DNA from: Onthophagus taurus
Taxonomy: Eukaryota; Arthropoda; Insecta; Coleoptera; Scarabaeidae
Reading direction: 5' to 3'
Assembly: GCF_036711975.1 (NCBI RefSeq)
Contig: NC_091971.1
Span: forward strand, 12,159,501 to 12,223,500
Length of the DNA stretch: 64,000 nt
Below the pieces are notes generated by a model, which worked only from the letters and a program-made list of their open reading frames with translations, had not been told where the DNA came from and made no database searches. Positions 24,801 through 36,086 of the stretch are shown one piece after another (within the stretch, counting starts at the first letter, position 1; each line of letters opens with the position of its first letter). A program made the position numbers and the translations under genes.

Positions 24801-27800
24801 ACAATCATTTACGTTAAATTCTGTTATAAGTAGAAACTTAAAGGTGATAGAGAAAAACGTTTCCCATAAAAATGAATGATAATGAGTCAAGATAACATAA
24901 TCCATAGTCAATACCACCATAGATATCATCATTTCTTAGGTTCAACCCAGGAATTCTCAAAATATCAAAATTGACAATCATCTGCGTTAAATTCTGTTAT
25001 AATTAGAAAATTAAAGGTGATAGAGAATAACGTTTCCCATAAAAATTAATGATAATGAGTCAAGATAACATAATCCATAGTCAATGCCACGATAGATATC
25101 ACCATTTCTTAGGTTCAAGCCAGGAATTCTCAAAATATCAAAATTGACAATTATCTGCGTTAAATTCTGTTATAACTAGAAAATTAAAGGTGATAGAGAA
25201 AAACGTTTCCCATAAAAATTAATAGTAATGAATCAAGATAACATAATCCATAGTCAATGCCACCATAGATATAATCATTTCTTAGGTTCAAGCCAGGAAT
25301 TCTCAAAATATCAAAATTGACAATCATCTGCATTAAATTCTGTTATAAGTTGAAAACTAAAGGTGATAGAGAAAAACGTTTCTCATAAAAATTAATAATA
25401 ATTAATCAATACAACATAATCTATAGTCAATGCCACCATAGATATCATCATTTCTTAGGTTCAAGCCAGGAATTCTCAAAATATCAAAATTGACAATCAT
25501 CTGCATTAAATTCTGTTATAAGTTGAAAACTAAAGGTGATAGAGAAAAACGTTTCTCATAAAAATTAATAATAATTAATCAATACAACATAATCTATAGT
25601 CAATGCCACCATAGATATCATCATTTCTTAGATTGAAGCCAGGAATTCTCAAAATATCAAAATTGAGAATCATCTGCGTTAAATTTTGTTATAATTCAAA
25701 AAATAAAGGTAATAGAGAAAAACGTTTCCCATAAAAATTAATGATAATGAGTCAAGATAACATAATCTATAGTCAATGCCACCATAGATATCACAATTTC
25801 TTAGGAATTCTCAAAATATCAAAATTGACAATCATCTGCGTTAAATTCTGTTATAAGTTGAAAACTAAAGATGATAGAGAAAAACGTTTCTCATAAAAAT
25901 TAATGATAATTAATCAAGATAACATAATCTATAGTCAATGCCACCATAGACATCACCATTTCTTAGGTTCAAGCCAGGAATTCCCAAAATATCAAAATTG
26001 ACAATCATATACGTTAAGTTCTGTTATAATTAGAAAATTAAAGGTGATGGAGAAAAACGTTTCCCATAAAAATTAATAATAATGAATCAAGATAACATAA
26101 TCCATAGTCAATGCCACCATAGATATTACCATTTCTTAGGTTCAAGCCAGGAATTCTCAAAATATCAAAATTGACAATGATCTATGTTAATTCTGTTATA
26201 AGAAGAAAATTAAAGGTGATTGAGAAAAACGTTTCCCATAAAGATTAATGATAATGAGTCAAGATAACATAATCCATAGTCAATGCCACCATAGATATCA
26301 CCATTTCTTAGGTTCAAGCCAGGAATTCCCAAAATATCAAAATTGACAATCATCTGCGTTAAATTCTATTATAAGTTGAAAACTAAAGGTGATAGAGAAA
26401 AACGTTTCTCATAAAAATTAATGATAATTAATCAAGATAACGTAATCTATAGTCAATGCCATCATAGATATTACCATTTCTTAGGTTCAAGCCATGAATT
26501 CCCAAAATATCAAAATTGATAATCATCTGCGTTAAATTCTGTTATAAGCAGAAAATTAAAGGTGATAGAGAAAAACGTTTCCCATAAAAATTAATGATAA
26601 TGAATCAAGATAACATAATCCATAGTCCATGCCACCATAGATATCATCATTTCTTAGGTTCAAGCCATGAATTCTCAAAATATCAAAATTGACAATCATC
26701 TGCGTTAAATTTTGTTATAAGTAGAAAATTAAAGGTGATAGTGAATCAAGATATTATAATTCATAACCAATGCTACCATAGATATCAATAGTTAAGTAGA
26801 TAGCAATTCTTAATAAAATTGCTCTCAGACGCATAGATATCGAGAAAGATATGAAAATTCATGAATAAAGAAAAGTTTCGCCGTGAAGAGCGTTTACATT
26901 GAACCAGCTGAATTGTGTTTAAATGTGTAAAATTTTCATTAAAGTATGTTTAAATTAAGTTACAAATTGAATTACTAATTTTACAAAAACAATCAAGCAG
27001 TTTCCACAGTTTTATATACCATAATTTGAGACAAATTGTAAAGAGAAATGTATACCATAATTTGAAATAGAGGGAGTACTGTAATTGTTATGTTTTTACA
27101 TTTCAAAACACTTATTCCAGATGAGTAAACGTGTTATTGTAACTGACATTAATTCAAAATCGTCAACAATAATTTCAAAATATTCTTATAAATGTTAATA
27201 ATTACATACTCGTAATACATAATTACAGTACTCGTGTGATTACACGACTAAGATGCAATTCTCCACACTTGTAATATAAGTAACTATTATTTAGGGTTTT
27301 TCCTAAAAAGATATTTTGATATGAAAAACCTCCCTTAGGAGAAAAATAAAGCGTACATCACGTAAAAGACTGTCGTAAAACGTAGGAGAACGCATTTCTC
27401 TCGTCATCTACGAGAGGACAAGGTAGAAGGAAAGTTTCATAAATTAAACCGCTCAGCGCGGATAATAAAGTGTCAGAAACCGCTTCGGTTAAATTAGCGA
27501 CATTCATTTTAGAGAGATGGGGAGCTCGAGTCAATAACAGGATCCTCTTCGGTTCGATTCACCTCCTCTTCGATTCACCGGTCCGAGAGAGGCTCATGTA
27601 ATAAAGTCCGATTGGATCAGCTAAAAAGAAGTCACGAGATCGGAGGCCTTGATGAGGTTTCGACGATGAGGCGGCGGTTATCTGACGCAGATTGGAAACT
27701 GCTATATTTCGGGGCATGATCGACATCAAGCGGTATATAGATACTTCATTACTGTAAACATGAGGTTCTTTGTATGATGATATTGAGGAATTTGTATTGT

Positions 27801-30800
27801 TAAATAATTTACCGTTAAAAAAAAAAAACAAATTAAAAGAGTTTCGATTTTCCTTGAAGTCATGACACAAACATCAATAAACTTCTATTACTAACAGGAA
27901 ATACCGTTTCGGTATTTCGATAGCACGAAACCAAAAAGAAAAAGAAAAATCTGTTATCAATTAAATTCTTGGTTAGTTAACATTCCAACACAAACCGCTA
28001 TGAACACATTCTTGCGTAACAAAAGTATCCCAAAAACTATGTTTATGGGTTATGAAAGTTTTAATCAAACCACAAACAACTAAAATACGTAGATGCAAAA
28101 TAAAGAAATGAATCGATGATGTAATCGAGAAATTGTGACTCATCGTTTATAATTCAATTACATGCTCTTCACGTCGTCGTCGTTGTCGTCGATTTGCGTG
28201 CGTGTCAGACGTAATTTGAGTTCTTCAATTAAGTAACAATCGCTTTCTATTGCGTTAATTTTGAATATGTCGTGAAAGCACTTTTCAATTAAAATTAAAA
28301 ATCGTTTAGGAAAAACATGGAAGTTTTGAAACTGTTTAAATCGTTTTCCTTATTAGTTTCTGCCAAGAACTATAAACATTCAGCTCGAGGGGGGTCACGT
28401 CCATAGAGGGGGGCAACCATTGTTTCGCTATCTCCGAGTCTCCCCCGGTGCCTGCAACGTTTCCGACATGGTATCAAATGCAATATAAATTCCGCACTTG
28501 CACAGCCAGTTATGTCACGAAGTTAGCCAGTAAATCTCTCCTTCCGGCTCTGGCTTTGGAACTCCTGCTGTTCCCCTTCATGAACGGCAACGACTACGAC
28601 GACGTCCGGCAATATTATGAAGAATAAGAAGAACAGTTTTGTTGAAGTGGCCTAATCTCATCAAGATAATTTTTTTTTTGAAAATATTCCAACGAGATGG
28701 TTCTGGTGGAGGTTCTCGAACTCAATATCGACCTAAAAGAGCATATCACGGATTCCTCCCACTTCCAGGTCCGAGTTGGAAACTTTGCTTTCAGAGTGGA
28801 GAACGTAGCCGTTCTCCTTTTAATCTTTATTGGAAAAGGAAGTGGAGAATTGGAGGAGAGATGCATTCGCGAGATGGTGAGATCAACTTACGTTGGTACG
28901 TTGGTAGGTAGCTTGGTGGAATTCCCGTGATTTTATCGATGATGGAACGTCTGGCGCACCTTATTTTCAGAATCACATTTTACATTTGAATAACGAATCT
29001 AAATCTTTGCTTCACTAAGAAGAATTACATTTTTTTTATAACAGATTTTAAGCACAATTTTAATGTGGAGGTCAAAATGAATGATTTATTTATTTCAAAA
29101 GAAGAAAGGTGATGGAAATTCTCATAACAACAATCCCCCCAGTTAGAACCGTCATGGTGAACGACACAAATCCACACGCTCATTAATCTTCAGCCTAAAT
29201 AACGACCTCAACTCATGGGCATTACAAGTTCGTCCAATCGTTAATCAATGTCATCGGTCTAAATATAACTTGCGGTTAAATTTAAACAGCCCTCAGGGGG
29301 GCGTTTCCGTACATACGTTCGCACGCATTCGAAAAGGACATTTGCACATCCACTATACATACAGACTGTTCTAAAAGGAATCTATAAAAAAATGTTGAAT
29401 CACAAAACTGTTCATAATTGATACAAATTTAAACAAAGTTATTCTATGTGATGGAAAAATTAGTTCTTTGTTCTCATCACCGCGACCTTTGACATCTATT
29501 GTAACTTAATCCCTCCAAAGATTTAGGGCAAATGACCTGGACCTGTATTCCAGGATCATATTTTAGATCATCAGGGACACAAAGATTATCAAAAATCTAT
29601 GACATCTATTGCAACTTAAGCCCTTCAAAGATTTAGGACAAATCCTGCTCCTTGATGAACCTTAGTATTGCTATAAAGTCTTGTTCTTTTATGTCAGTAA
29701 GTGTCAGGCAAAGTTTTCCGAAAATTTAGTGTGAATACACAAAATGTGACAAGTTTGATCCTCAGCTTGTCCAATCTTAAATAGATGGTATTTTTTTTAT
29801 GAAATTTGGCAAGCCTAGAATGCCATCCCTTGCTAATACTCCATTGGTGTTGTCAAAAGAACTCAAATATCTTTAGCAGATTTGAGATTAATAAATAACT
29901 GGCTAAATAGCAGTAAACTTATTTTAAATGATAGCAAGTCATATTTTATGAGGTACACCATCAGAAAGGATACCACTACTAGCTTTTCTAGCTTTCCAAT
30001 TCATGAAAATGATTGTTGTGTGGGCGATTGCAATTGTAAAAGGATTACATCTGTGCAAGTTGCTACTTATTTGGGTGTATTGATTGACAATCATTTGAGA
30101 TGGAATGCTCATATTGCAAGGATGGTCCACAAGACTCGGACAAATGACCTGGACCTGTATTCCAGGATCATATTTTAGATCATCAGGGACACAAAGATTA
30201 TCAAAAATCTATGACATTTATTACAACTTAAGCCCTTCAAAGATTTAGAACAAATCCTGCTCCTTGATGAACCTTAGTATTGCTATAAAGTCTTGTTCCT
30301 TTATTTCAGTAGGTGTCAGGGGAACCTTTCCAAAAATTTTGTGTGAATACACAAAATATGACAAGTTTGACCCTCAGCTTGTCCAATGTTGAATAGATGG
30401 TATATTTTTTGAGGAAGCCTAGAATGCCATCCCTTGCTAATACCCCATTGGTGTTGTCAAAAGAACTAAAACATCTTTAGCACATTTGAGATTAATAAAT
30501 AACTGGCTAAATAGCAATAAACTTATTTTAAATGATAGCAAGTCATATTTTATGAGGTACACCATCAGAAAGGATACCACTAATAGCTTTTCTAGCTTTC
30601 CAATTCATGAAAATGATTGTTGTGTGGACGATTGCAATTGTAAAAGGATTACATCTGTGTAAATTGCTACTTATTTAGGTATATTAATTGACAATCATTT
30701 GAGATGGAATGCTCATATTGCAAGGATGGTTGACAAGATTCGACGTTCAAAAGATTACGTCATGTATGCGATTTCAAAACTATTAAGATATTTTACTTTG

Positions 30801-33800
30801 GAATTATACAATCAATCCTGCAGTATGGCATTTTGGCATGGGGCTCATTTTGGCATGTTTGCTGAGTGTGACTTATTTACTATTAAACAGTTATACACAG
30901 TTTGGCGACTGTCTCACATGGTTACTCTACTCGGATTGCATCCCAGAATCGTGCTGTTATACCGCCCGTAAATAAGACTGTAGGTCAAAGACATTACTCT
31001 TACCATTCCATTAAAATATACAATAAGTTTAGGGAATACCTAACAGCACAGAACCTTACGTTGGTGAAATCTAGGTGGAAATACTTTTCAAAAAGATGGG
31101 TGAAATCACTTAATGATTGCATGATAGATGGAATTTTTTCAATTATGGTTTAGTTCTTTCAAAGTTGAATTGAGTGTTGTATGATTTGTTATCTTTGTTC
31201 ACAGTAAGAGTTGGTACTGTTTTCTGATTTAACCCAAAATAACAGATTTTTTAATAGAAATGTTCGATAGCAAAAAAAATTAACCAGAACACATATAGCA
31301 TCTTTTTCATATACATAACTAAATTATATGTATATGTTTAAAAGTTTGTATGTGCCTTTATAATCATGATAAACATGAAAAAATAAAATTTCCATTAACT
31401 TGCTTTACATAGAAAATATTCACTTCAGTTAATAACATTTAGCCAACGAATTTTAGTGAAAACGTTCGTTCTTGTTATTAAATATAATTTCATTCTCCAC
31501 TTCCTTCAAATTTCATCAAGGTCGATAAAGCAATATTAAATCCGGCGAATCTCCATACAGATTGGATAGACGATTTGGGTTATCATAACAACACTTTTGC
31601 TGCATAAGCGGGCGAAGATAAACATTAATGGATAGAAGGGGCAGAATCATTTTGTGCTTTTAACAAATTGTTTATGAAGTGAAATAAATCGCATTTCAAC
31701 TCGAATTTCAAGACTTGAATATCGATTATTCCATTTTAATGAAATCTTGGAAAGGTTTGGGGAAATTGTTGAACTCAAACTCTAACTCAAAAATGATGTC
31801 TATCATCAAACGATACCAGAATAAGGCAAGGTTGGAGGCGAAGGAGACAGTGAAGAGGAAGCTATGGAAGGTAATAAACGACGTATGGATGGGGGAGAGG
31901 TTTCCGGACAGATGGAGGATGAGGATAATATCCCCACTGTATAACAAGGGGAGTAAAAGGGTGGTGAGCAATTATAGAAGGATCACCCTGTTGGACACAA
32001 CTTTCAAAATTTATGCAAAGATACTGCTGGGAAGGTTGAAAGAGCAAATGGAGAGGGGGGAATTGTTGCCGGATGGGCAGGCGGGATTCAGGAAGGGAAG
32101 AGGGGCAATTGACAATATATACATTCCGAAACAACTGGTAGATAGGGAGTTGAACAAGAAGGGGGGAAAGCTGTATGGATAGAGTGGGGGAAGAGTATTC
32201 TGGATAACAAAGGGATTGAGACAGGGGTGCCCCATTAGTCCCGCACTATTTGCAATATATACGGCGGACTTGGAAAAGAGACTTGCGAAGGGGCAAATGG
32301 GTGGGGTGCTGATAGCAGGAACGATTTGACGATTTGGTGGTAGTGGTTAGAGAGGCAGTGGAGATGAAGGAGATGATGAGGTCCCTGGAAAGATATTTTA
32401 AGGCGAAGGGGTTGGAGGTAAACGTTTAGAAAACAAAGATAATAAAGTTCTGCAAAGGAGGGAGAAGAAAGAAAGAGGAATGGAGGTGGCAGGGGAGAGA
32501 GATAGAGCAAGTGAAAGAGTACACGTACCTGGGATAAAGAGCGAACAGAGTGATGGGACAGGTTTGGGGGGAAAGAACTATTGGGAAGGAGGTGGGAAAA
32601 AAAAGGTTATGTTTGATGGCTTGGTAAGGAATACAATGATGTACAGCGCAGAAGTATGGGAATGGAGAGAACAAGGTTTGCTGGAGGATATACAAACACG
32701 ATATGAGAGATTGGTACTAGGATTGGCAAGGGAAATTCCAGGGTATATAGTAAGGGAGGAGGTTAAGGTGGATGCAGTAAAGGTGGAGGAAGGGAGAAGA
32801 GCAGTGAAGTATGAGGAAATGATAGAAGTAAAACTGCATTAAAGGATCCTGGTAGAGTGCTGGAGGGGAAATTAAGGAGAGGAGGCTGATCTTTGGGGAA
32901 AGAGACAGGGAAGAATATTATAGAAGAGTGAAATAGAAGAGTGGAAAAAGATGAAATGTGGAGAGAACTGAGAGATAGGAACATGGATATACTGAGGCAG
33001 GAAAGAAGGTCACAGATACGAGAAGAGAGATACAATGAAAGGTATAGGGAGATAGTGACAAAGGAGCTGCCAAAGTATTTGTTGATGGAGGGGGATGATG
33101 AAGGGAAGAGATTGGTGGCCAGATTCCTCTGTGGTAATGAGGAGAGGGGGCATAGGTACTGGGCGGACGTTATGGAGAAGTGGTGTAGGCTGTGTGGAGA
33201 GGATAAAAAAACAATAAAACGCTTATTACATCTTGGTCACTTTAAGTTGTTGACTTATTCAGTTATTTCAATTATCTTAGATTGAATAAAGACATTTAGA
33301 CTGTTCCTGCATAAATACTACTTTTTTGGAACATCGGATCAATATAGAACTACGTTAAGCATCACTTATTAAAGTTTTTTTTGGTGTAATTATTATTTGT
33401 TTCCATTATTCGTATTAAAATAAAATAAAGAATTGCACTTTTTAATGGATAGTGTATTATATTTTCGTTCTACCGGTTTCGACTCAACTTAGAGTCATCT
33501 TCAGGAACACGTCACAATTTGAACTAAAGCCATGGTATTATTATTGAACATTTGTTCGTGATTAAAAAACAGTAAGGAAATCAAAAACTTAATAAACGCG
33601 CAATTATAGGCGGATGCGATGAGCGATGAACTGGCTGACAAGATGGTTGACAATACTTATTAAAGTGTTGGATTTCACTGACTTGGTAGCGCAAGTCGGT
33701 ATCAACTGTTTTTTGGAATTCTTGCTACACATTTAGGTGATTCCACCTTGATAAAACTTAATTCTAACATGATGGCATAAAGATGAAGAATGTTACACGT

Positions 33801-36007
33801 TTTCTCATATTTGGTGAGTTTTCAATGACAGCAATCTGTCATCTGAACGACTTATTTCTATAAGAACTTCTCTCTAAACATTTATCTTCGCAGTAGAAAC
33901 TTTCTTTGCAAAAATGTTTAACAATAAACTTTATCCAAACTTGAATGACAAGAAATATTTCCAATTACATAACATATTGTATATGAAAAACAACTTTTTA
34001 TCTTAGGATCTACCTGGAATACTTTGTAAATCGTGTTTCTTCTTCCAGCTTATGGTAAACATGAAGAATCTGATGAATGAGATGGGATCTAATATATGAT
34101 GTATTTCAAGATCATATTTTAGATCATCAGGGACACAAAGATTATCAAAAATCTATCATATCTATTGTAACTTAAGCCCTTCAAAGATTTAGGACAAATC
34201 CAGCTCCTTGATTAACCTTAGTATTGCTATAAAGTCTTGTTCTTTTATGTCAGTAAGTATCAGTCAAACCTTTCCGAAAATTTTGTGTGAATACACAAAA
34301 TATGACAAGTTTGATCCTCAGCTTGTCCAATGTTGAATAGATGCTATTGTAAGGACATGTAGCATCGACACACCATCGGACATGTTGGTAAGGCAGAAAA
34401 CCTCTTTGGTTTTCTTTTGCGTGGAGTCGTTTCGTCTTTCGTAAGTCCATAAAGATGTTTATCGATGCTCCTTTCTGCCCCTTTTCAAGGTTCAAAACAG
34501 TGCAGCAGTTTATGACAAGAATTTCAGCTTGAAAGATGGTTGTGTCCGAACTTAAGAGCAACTTAATGCGGCTATTTAGTACCTACTCCGGATTGCCTGC
34601 TACTCCACATAAGCTCAATGAGCCAATCGTCGTTTAAGACCCCAGTTCTTCCAAGGAGTTTTATCCATAGGTATTTGACCTTTGTTTTGAGGTTAATAGC
34701 ACTACCTTCAATGAAGGGTACTCTCAGTAACCTAAGATAAAGAATGTTATTCATAGTAGAAACTTTCTTTGCAATAATGTCTAACAATGAACTTTATCTA
34801 GTCTAAAAAGAGATATTTCCAATCACATAACATATTGTATGTGAAAAACAACTTTTTATCTTAGGATCTACCTGGAATACTTTGTAAATCGTGTTTCTTC
34901 TTCCAGCTTATGGTAAATATGAAGAATCTGATGGGATCTAATATGTGATGTATTCCAGGATCATATTTTAGATCATCAGGCATAATCAGGATCAGAAACA
35001 TTTTCAGAAATCGTTTAAATATATTTGACTCATCTTAAATATGCATACTGTTGTTATACTACTAAAGCATTGTATGGACGGACTTCCGGTATCCCCTACA
35101 TCCTCCTATATCGTAGAATTTGACTTTGTAGGAATTGTGTTCGTATAAGCGTTAAATCTACCCCAGGAGGCATTAAGTTAAAGCGAGGACAAAGTTATTG
35201 CCCGTTGCTTCGTAAATGGTCGTGTAAATCTTCGGTTGGTTTTCGGAGGATGTAAATGAAGTTGTTGCCCTCGAAATAATACTGAGATTATATCTAGATG
35301 TTTATCTGAAGGATTTTTTAATACGGTCTTATTAAAAACATCTTAATCGTAATGAAAGTTGGAAATAAAAACATAAAGTGTTCATAAACAAGGTTAAAAA
35401 AAGTGTAGGTGAATCATTAAAATAGTGACTAATTAGAATAATTAAATTAATGAGGTGAGCTAAAAAAGTAAGATTCGAATAATTTATAATTTTTTTTATG
35501 AATAATTTTTCCAAGGAAAATTTTATTAAAAAAAGTTTTTCCAACTAAATGTAAATTACTGAAACGTTATGAAACGGTTTTCTTGTAACTTTCATTAATT
35601 ATTTATAATATATAAAAAATGATATCAAAAAAATAAATAACAAATCAAAAAATCTCATCTCAAACACGGAAGAGCAAGGTCACGGATGTTGTTACTTTTC
35701 CCGTTTGAGTTCCCCCCCGTGGCCCCCATTATCCAATTGAACTTTATCTATTCGATAAAGCGTCGCGACGCAATCGCCGTTCTTTTAAATTTATCAAACA
35801 ACAACAACCAAAAGGAAAATAATTATGCTTACCGGACACGTTGACCGCCTCTGAATTAAAAACCAGCCATAAGGAAAAAAACTGATCAACGGCATGATTG
35901 ACAGTTAGCTGTCCATCGATGCCTGATGTATCCGGAAGTTGCAAACCGCCGACGATAAATAGAAGGCGAAGGAATACCGGGAGCAGCAGGAACCGTCGGT
36001 CCGGCAT
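12846..36007 (-). CDS. Secreted fasciclin-domain protein, midline fasciclin/TGFBI-like
   Basis: Five coding exons on the minus strand: 36007-35833, 14683-14174, 14125-13916, 13725-13240 and 13189-12846. All GT-AG introns are phase 1, and the total of 1725 nt encodes 574 residues. Exon 1 carries a signal peptide (about residues 1-22). Three FAS1 domains follow: PFTIFAV with LLLDHIVIG in the first, TVFIPTDHAF with IIVNHFVKG in the second, and TFFVPMDSAF with ILLNHFVKG in the third, each ending in a hydrophobic I/V-L-F-V type strand. The C-terminal 65 or so residues are rich in Thr, Glu and Pro, with no GPI signal or TM, so secretion is likely. FAS1 proteins act in cell adhesion and extracellular matrix. 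The link from exon 1 to exon 2 across 21 kb is inferred from phase, frame closure and fit to the first domain. The remaining junctions are firm. The closest family by memory is Drosophila mfas. Confidence 0.8.
15945..16105. repeat. 21-bp minisatellite, inverted orientation
   Basis: About eight diverged copies of the same 21-bp unit seen at 1.6-4.4 kb, in the opposite orientation (TACCAGCAATATCTAGTTTTC-type). Confidence 0.75.
16594..17013. mobile_element. 420-bp MITE with 9-bp target duplication
   Basis: The termini are inverted repeats of about 31 bp beginning ACAGTATATATAACAGAC. The flanks are exact 9-bp direct repeats GGTTCTATC (16585-16593, 17014-17022) in the RT codons for G-S-I. A 9-bp duplication suggests the Mutator superfamily (inference). 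The short open frames inside are not supported as genes. Confidence 0.85.
17047..17467. mobile_element. 421-bp MITE with long terminal inverted repeats
   Basis: The termini are CAGCGTGTCCCGTATC and its complement, with inverted repeats extending about 120 bp. The flanks are TATA (17043-17046 and 17468-17471); removing one copy restores the frame F-I-I-Y-V-N-D of the host RT. It lies only 33 bp from the neighbouring 420-bp MITE. The superfamily is unknown. Confidence 0.8.
17985..18145 (-). mobile_element. Degenerate LINE RT fragment
   Basis: Read on minus, one frame gives KNYSPINAF-A-LSKKIERMM, matching the NYRPIxLLxxLSKxxE box of non-LTR reverse transcriptases, with stops soon after. Only a small part of the domain remains. 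Confidence 0.45.
18310..18640. repeat. 21-bp minisatellite
   Basis: About 15 diverged copies of the 21-bp unit (AGACTAGATATTGCTGGTAAA-type), with a longer-period alternation that includes ACTATATATTACTTG. It is the same family as in the grnd-like intron. Confidence 0.75.
18655..18850 (+). pseudogene. Mariner-like transposase remnant
   Basis: A frame from about 18680 reads ILTAEHKTLCTGKRYEAFQQ and, further on, W-T-L-I-R-E-T-D-P-E. This resembles the mariner segments R-W-V-P-H-x-L-T-x-E-Q-K and D-E-T-W-I-H-x-x-x-P-E. The catalytic Asp region is altered and no complete domain is present. Confidence 0.45.
18930..19989. other. Unassigned intronic DNA with a perfect palindrome
   Basis: No gene is supported. 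A perfect 22-bp palindrome lies at 19335-19356 (TTCTCTAGAAA and its complement), containing GAAATTTC-type heat-shock-element-like spacing. Around 19840-19900, CCGGAT/ATCCGG motifs occur that resemble the hAT terminus at 48.3 kb. Confidence 0.35.
19990..20076 (+). pseudogene. hAT transposase fragment
   Basis: A short frame begins STYLDPRNQMNFFD, matching the conserved TxLDPRxKxxFF segment of hAT transposases. It runs straight into the first satellite unit (at AAAAGAGGATAC). Only this piece of the transposase is visible. Confidence 0.6.
20064..21118. repeat. Dimeric ~362-bp satellite, array A
   Basis: About three tandem units of 362 bp (for example TTAATTAATAATTGG spaced 20459 to 20821). Each unit consists of two diverged homologous halves, one with GGATCCTTCAAGAAATTAAT and one with CATATTCCAAGAAATGGAT. 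The array ends in unit sequence followed by TACTAAGTAATAGGTT-type sequence, as at array B. Confidence 0.9.
21119..22085. other. Unassigned DNA with a GC-richer island
   Basis: 21410-21760 is clearly richer in GC and CpG than its surroundings and contains no repeat that I recognise. It could be a cis-regulatory element of the FAS1 gene; no coding frame is evident. The remainder is AT-rich. Confidence 0.3.
22090..26780. repeat. 174-bp satellite array
   Basis: Roughly 22 tandem copies of a unit of about 174 bp, recognisable by CCATAGTCAATGCCACCATAG, GCCAGGAATTCTCAAAATATC and AACGTTTCCCATAAAAATTA. Copies are highly similar in the centre and more diverged at the edges. The array is interrupted once by a MITE (22522-23349). 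The unit shares no obvious sequence with the other two satellites. Confidence 0.95.
22522..23349. mobile_element. 828-bp Harbinger-like element inside the satellite
   Basis: The termini begin CACAGTACAACA on both strands, with inverted repeats of about 100 bp that differ by a small indel. They are flanked by TAA duplications (22519-22521, 23350-23352) in satellite sequence. The 3-bp TWA duplication fits PIF/Harbinger. An acidic open frame (22662-22865, 67 codons, rich in Asp, Glu and Ser) may be the tail of a lost element protein. No transposase core is present. Confidence 0.8.
26790..29530. other. Unassigned intronic DNA with GC-richer segments
   Basis: GC- and CpG-richer, non-repetitive patches occur at about 27350-27760, 28140-28210, 28380-28640 and 28690-28930. 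Overlapping open frames exist in 28615-28930 on both strands, one starting after an AG (28697, 77 codons), but I recognise no domain. They may be regulatory DNA or an unrecognised exon. Confidence 0.3.
29540..31160 (+). mobile_element. Degenerate LINE with internal duplication
   Basis: A CR1/jockey-like RT C-terminal part appears twice in direct repeat, at about 29820-30140 and 30440-30770. Both copies contain INNWLN-S-LILNDSKS, YLG-LIDNH and LRWNAHIARMV. The second continues through a decayed thumb region to a C-terminal stop near 31153. The non-coding segment at 29550-29730 is repeated at 30165-30350 and again near 34110. Stops and frameshifts show that it is inactive. Confidence 0.75.
31715..33290 (+). 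mobile_element. LINE RT fragment of a second clade
   Basis: A purine-rich element differing from the other LINEs in composition. The frame 31715-32182 reads WRMRIISPLYNKGS, NYRRITLLDTTFKIYAKIL and GQAGFRKGRG, the fingers boxes of a non-LTR RT. A further box, LRQGCPISPALF, lies near 32215. Later frames (32480-32842, 32941-33285) correspond to the C-terminal region with a cysteine cluster near the end. Several frameshifts disable it. The catalytic xxDD box is destroyed or lost. Confidence 0.75.
33291..33880. other. Unassigned intronic DNA
   Basis: No gene is supported. The segment ACCGGTTTCGACTC...AGAGTCATCTTCAGGA at 33470-33508 resembles a motif common at insect retroelement ends. I cannot assign it. 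Confidence 0.3.
33885..34990. mobile_element. Direct-repeat LINE-derived segments
   Basis: About 33885-34140 and 34745-34990 are near-identical direct repeats. Each ends in the TCATATTTTAGATCATCAGG sequence also found at 29550 and 30165. Between them, the minus strand (34250-34790) carries decayed RT thumb-like sequence (KVKYLWIKL, LNLEKGQKGASINI) typical of jockey/R1-like LINEs. Confidence 0.5.
34991..35832. other. AT-rich end of the large FAS1 intron
   Basis: No gene or repeat is recognised. The segment adjoins the splice donor of exon 1 (G|GTAAGC on minus, exon end 35833). Confidence 0.4.
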
Positions 36008-36051
36008 CGTGGCACTCCGCAGGACGACTGCCTTGCGACGACGACGGCAAC

Positions 36052-36086
36052 GCGACCGAAACCGACCAAAGTGGGACGTAGACTGA
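36052..36086 (-). promoter_or_regulatory. Inr + DPE core promoter of the FAS1 gene
   Basis: On the minus strand TCAGTC (36086-36081) matches the arthropod initiator TCAKTY, with A+1 at 36084. GGTCG occupies exactly +28 to +32 (36057-36053) and matches the downstream promoter element RGWYV. There is no TATA box. The predicted 5' UTR is 77 nt, to the ATG at 36007. Confidence 0.6.

Larger units (their letters stand above)
14684..35832 (-). other. 21-kb first intron of the FAS1 gene
   Basis: The inferred intron holds two minisatellite patches, several LINE fragments, at least three MITEs, mariner and hAT remnants, a 362-bp satellite array and a 174-bp satellite array. Stretches where I see nothing specific are 14690-15940, 17590-17980 and 31160-31710. 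The other introns of this gene are only 49-190 bp. Confidence 0.6.

Noticed and set aside
22090-26780. CRISPR-like regular repeats
   Set aside because: These are tandem satellite units with no spacers, in a eukaryotic genome.
27545-27565. GGTTCGATTC resembling a tRNA B box
   Set aside because: No A box or cloverleaf can be formed around it; no tRNA is supported in the window.
31726-33035. Several Pro/Leu/Ser-rich minus-strand frames
   Set aside because: Shadows of the purine-rich plus-strand LINE.
34250-34787. Possible host gene on minus with two frames of 103 and 71 codons
   Set aside because: Sequence resembles the RT thumb of LINEs and is frameshifted between repeats.
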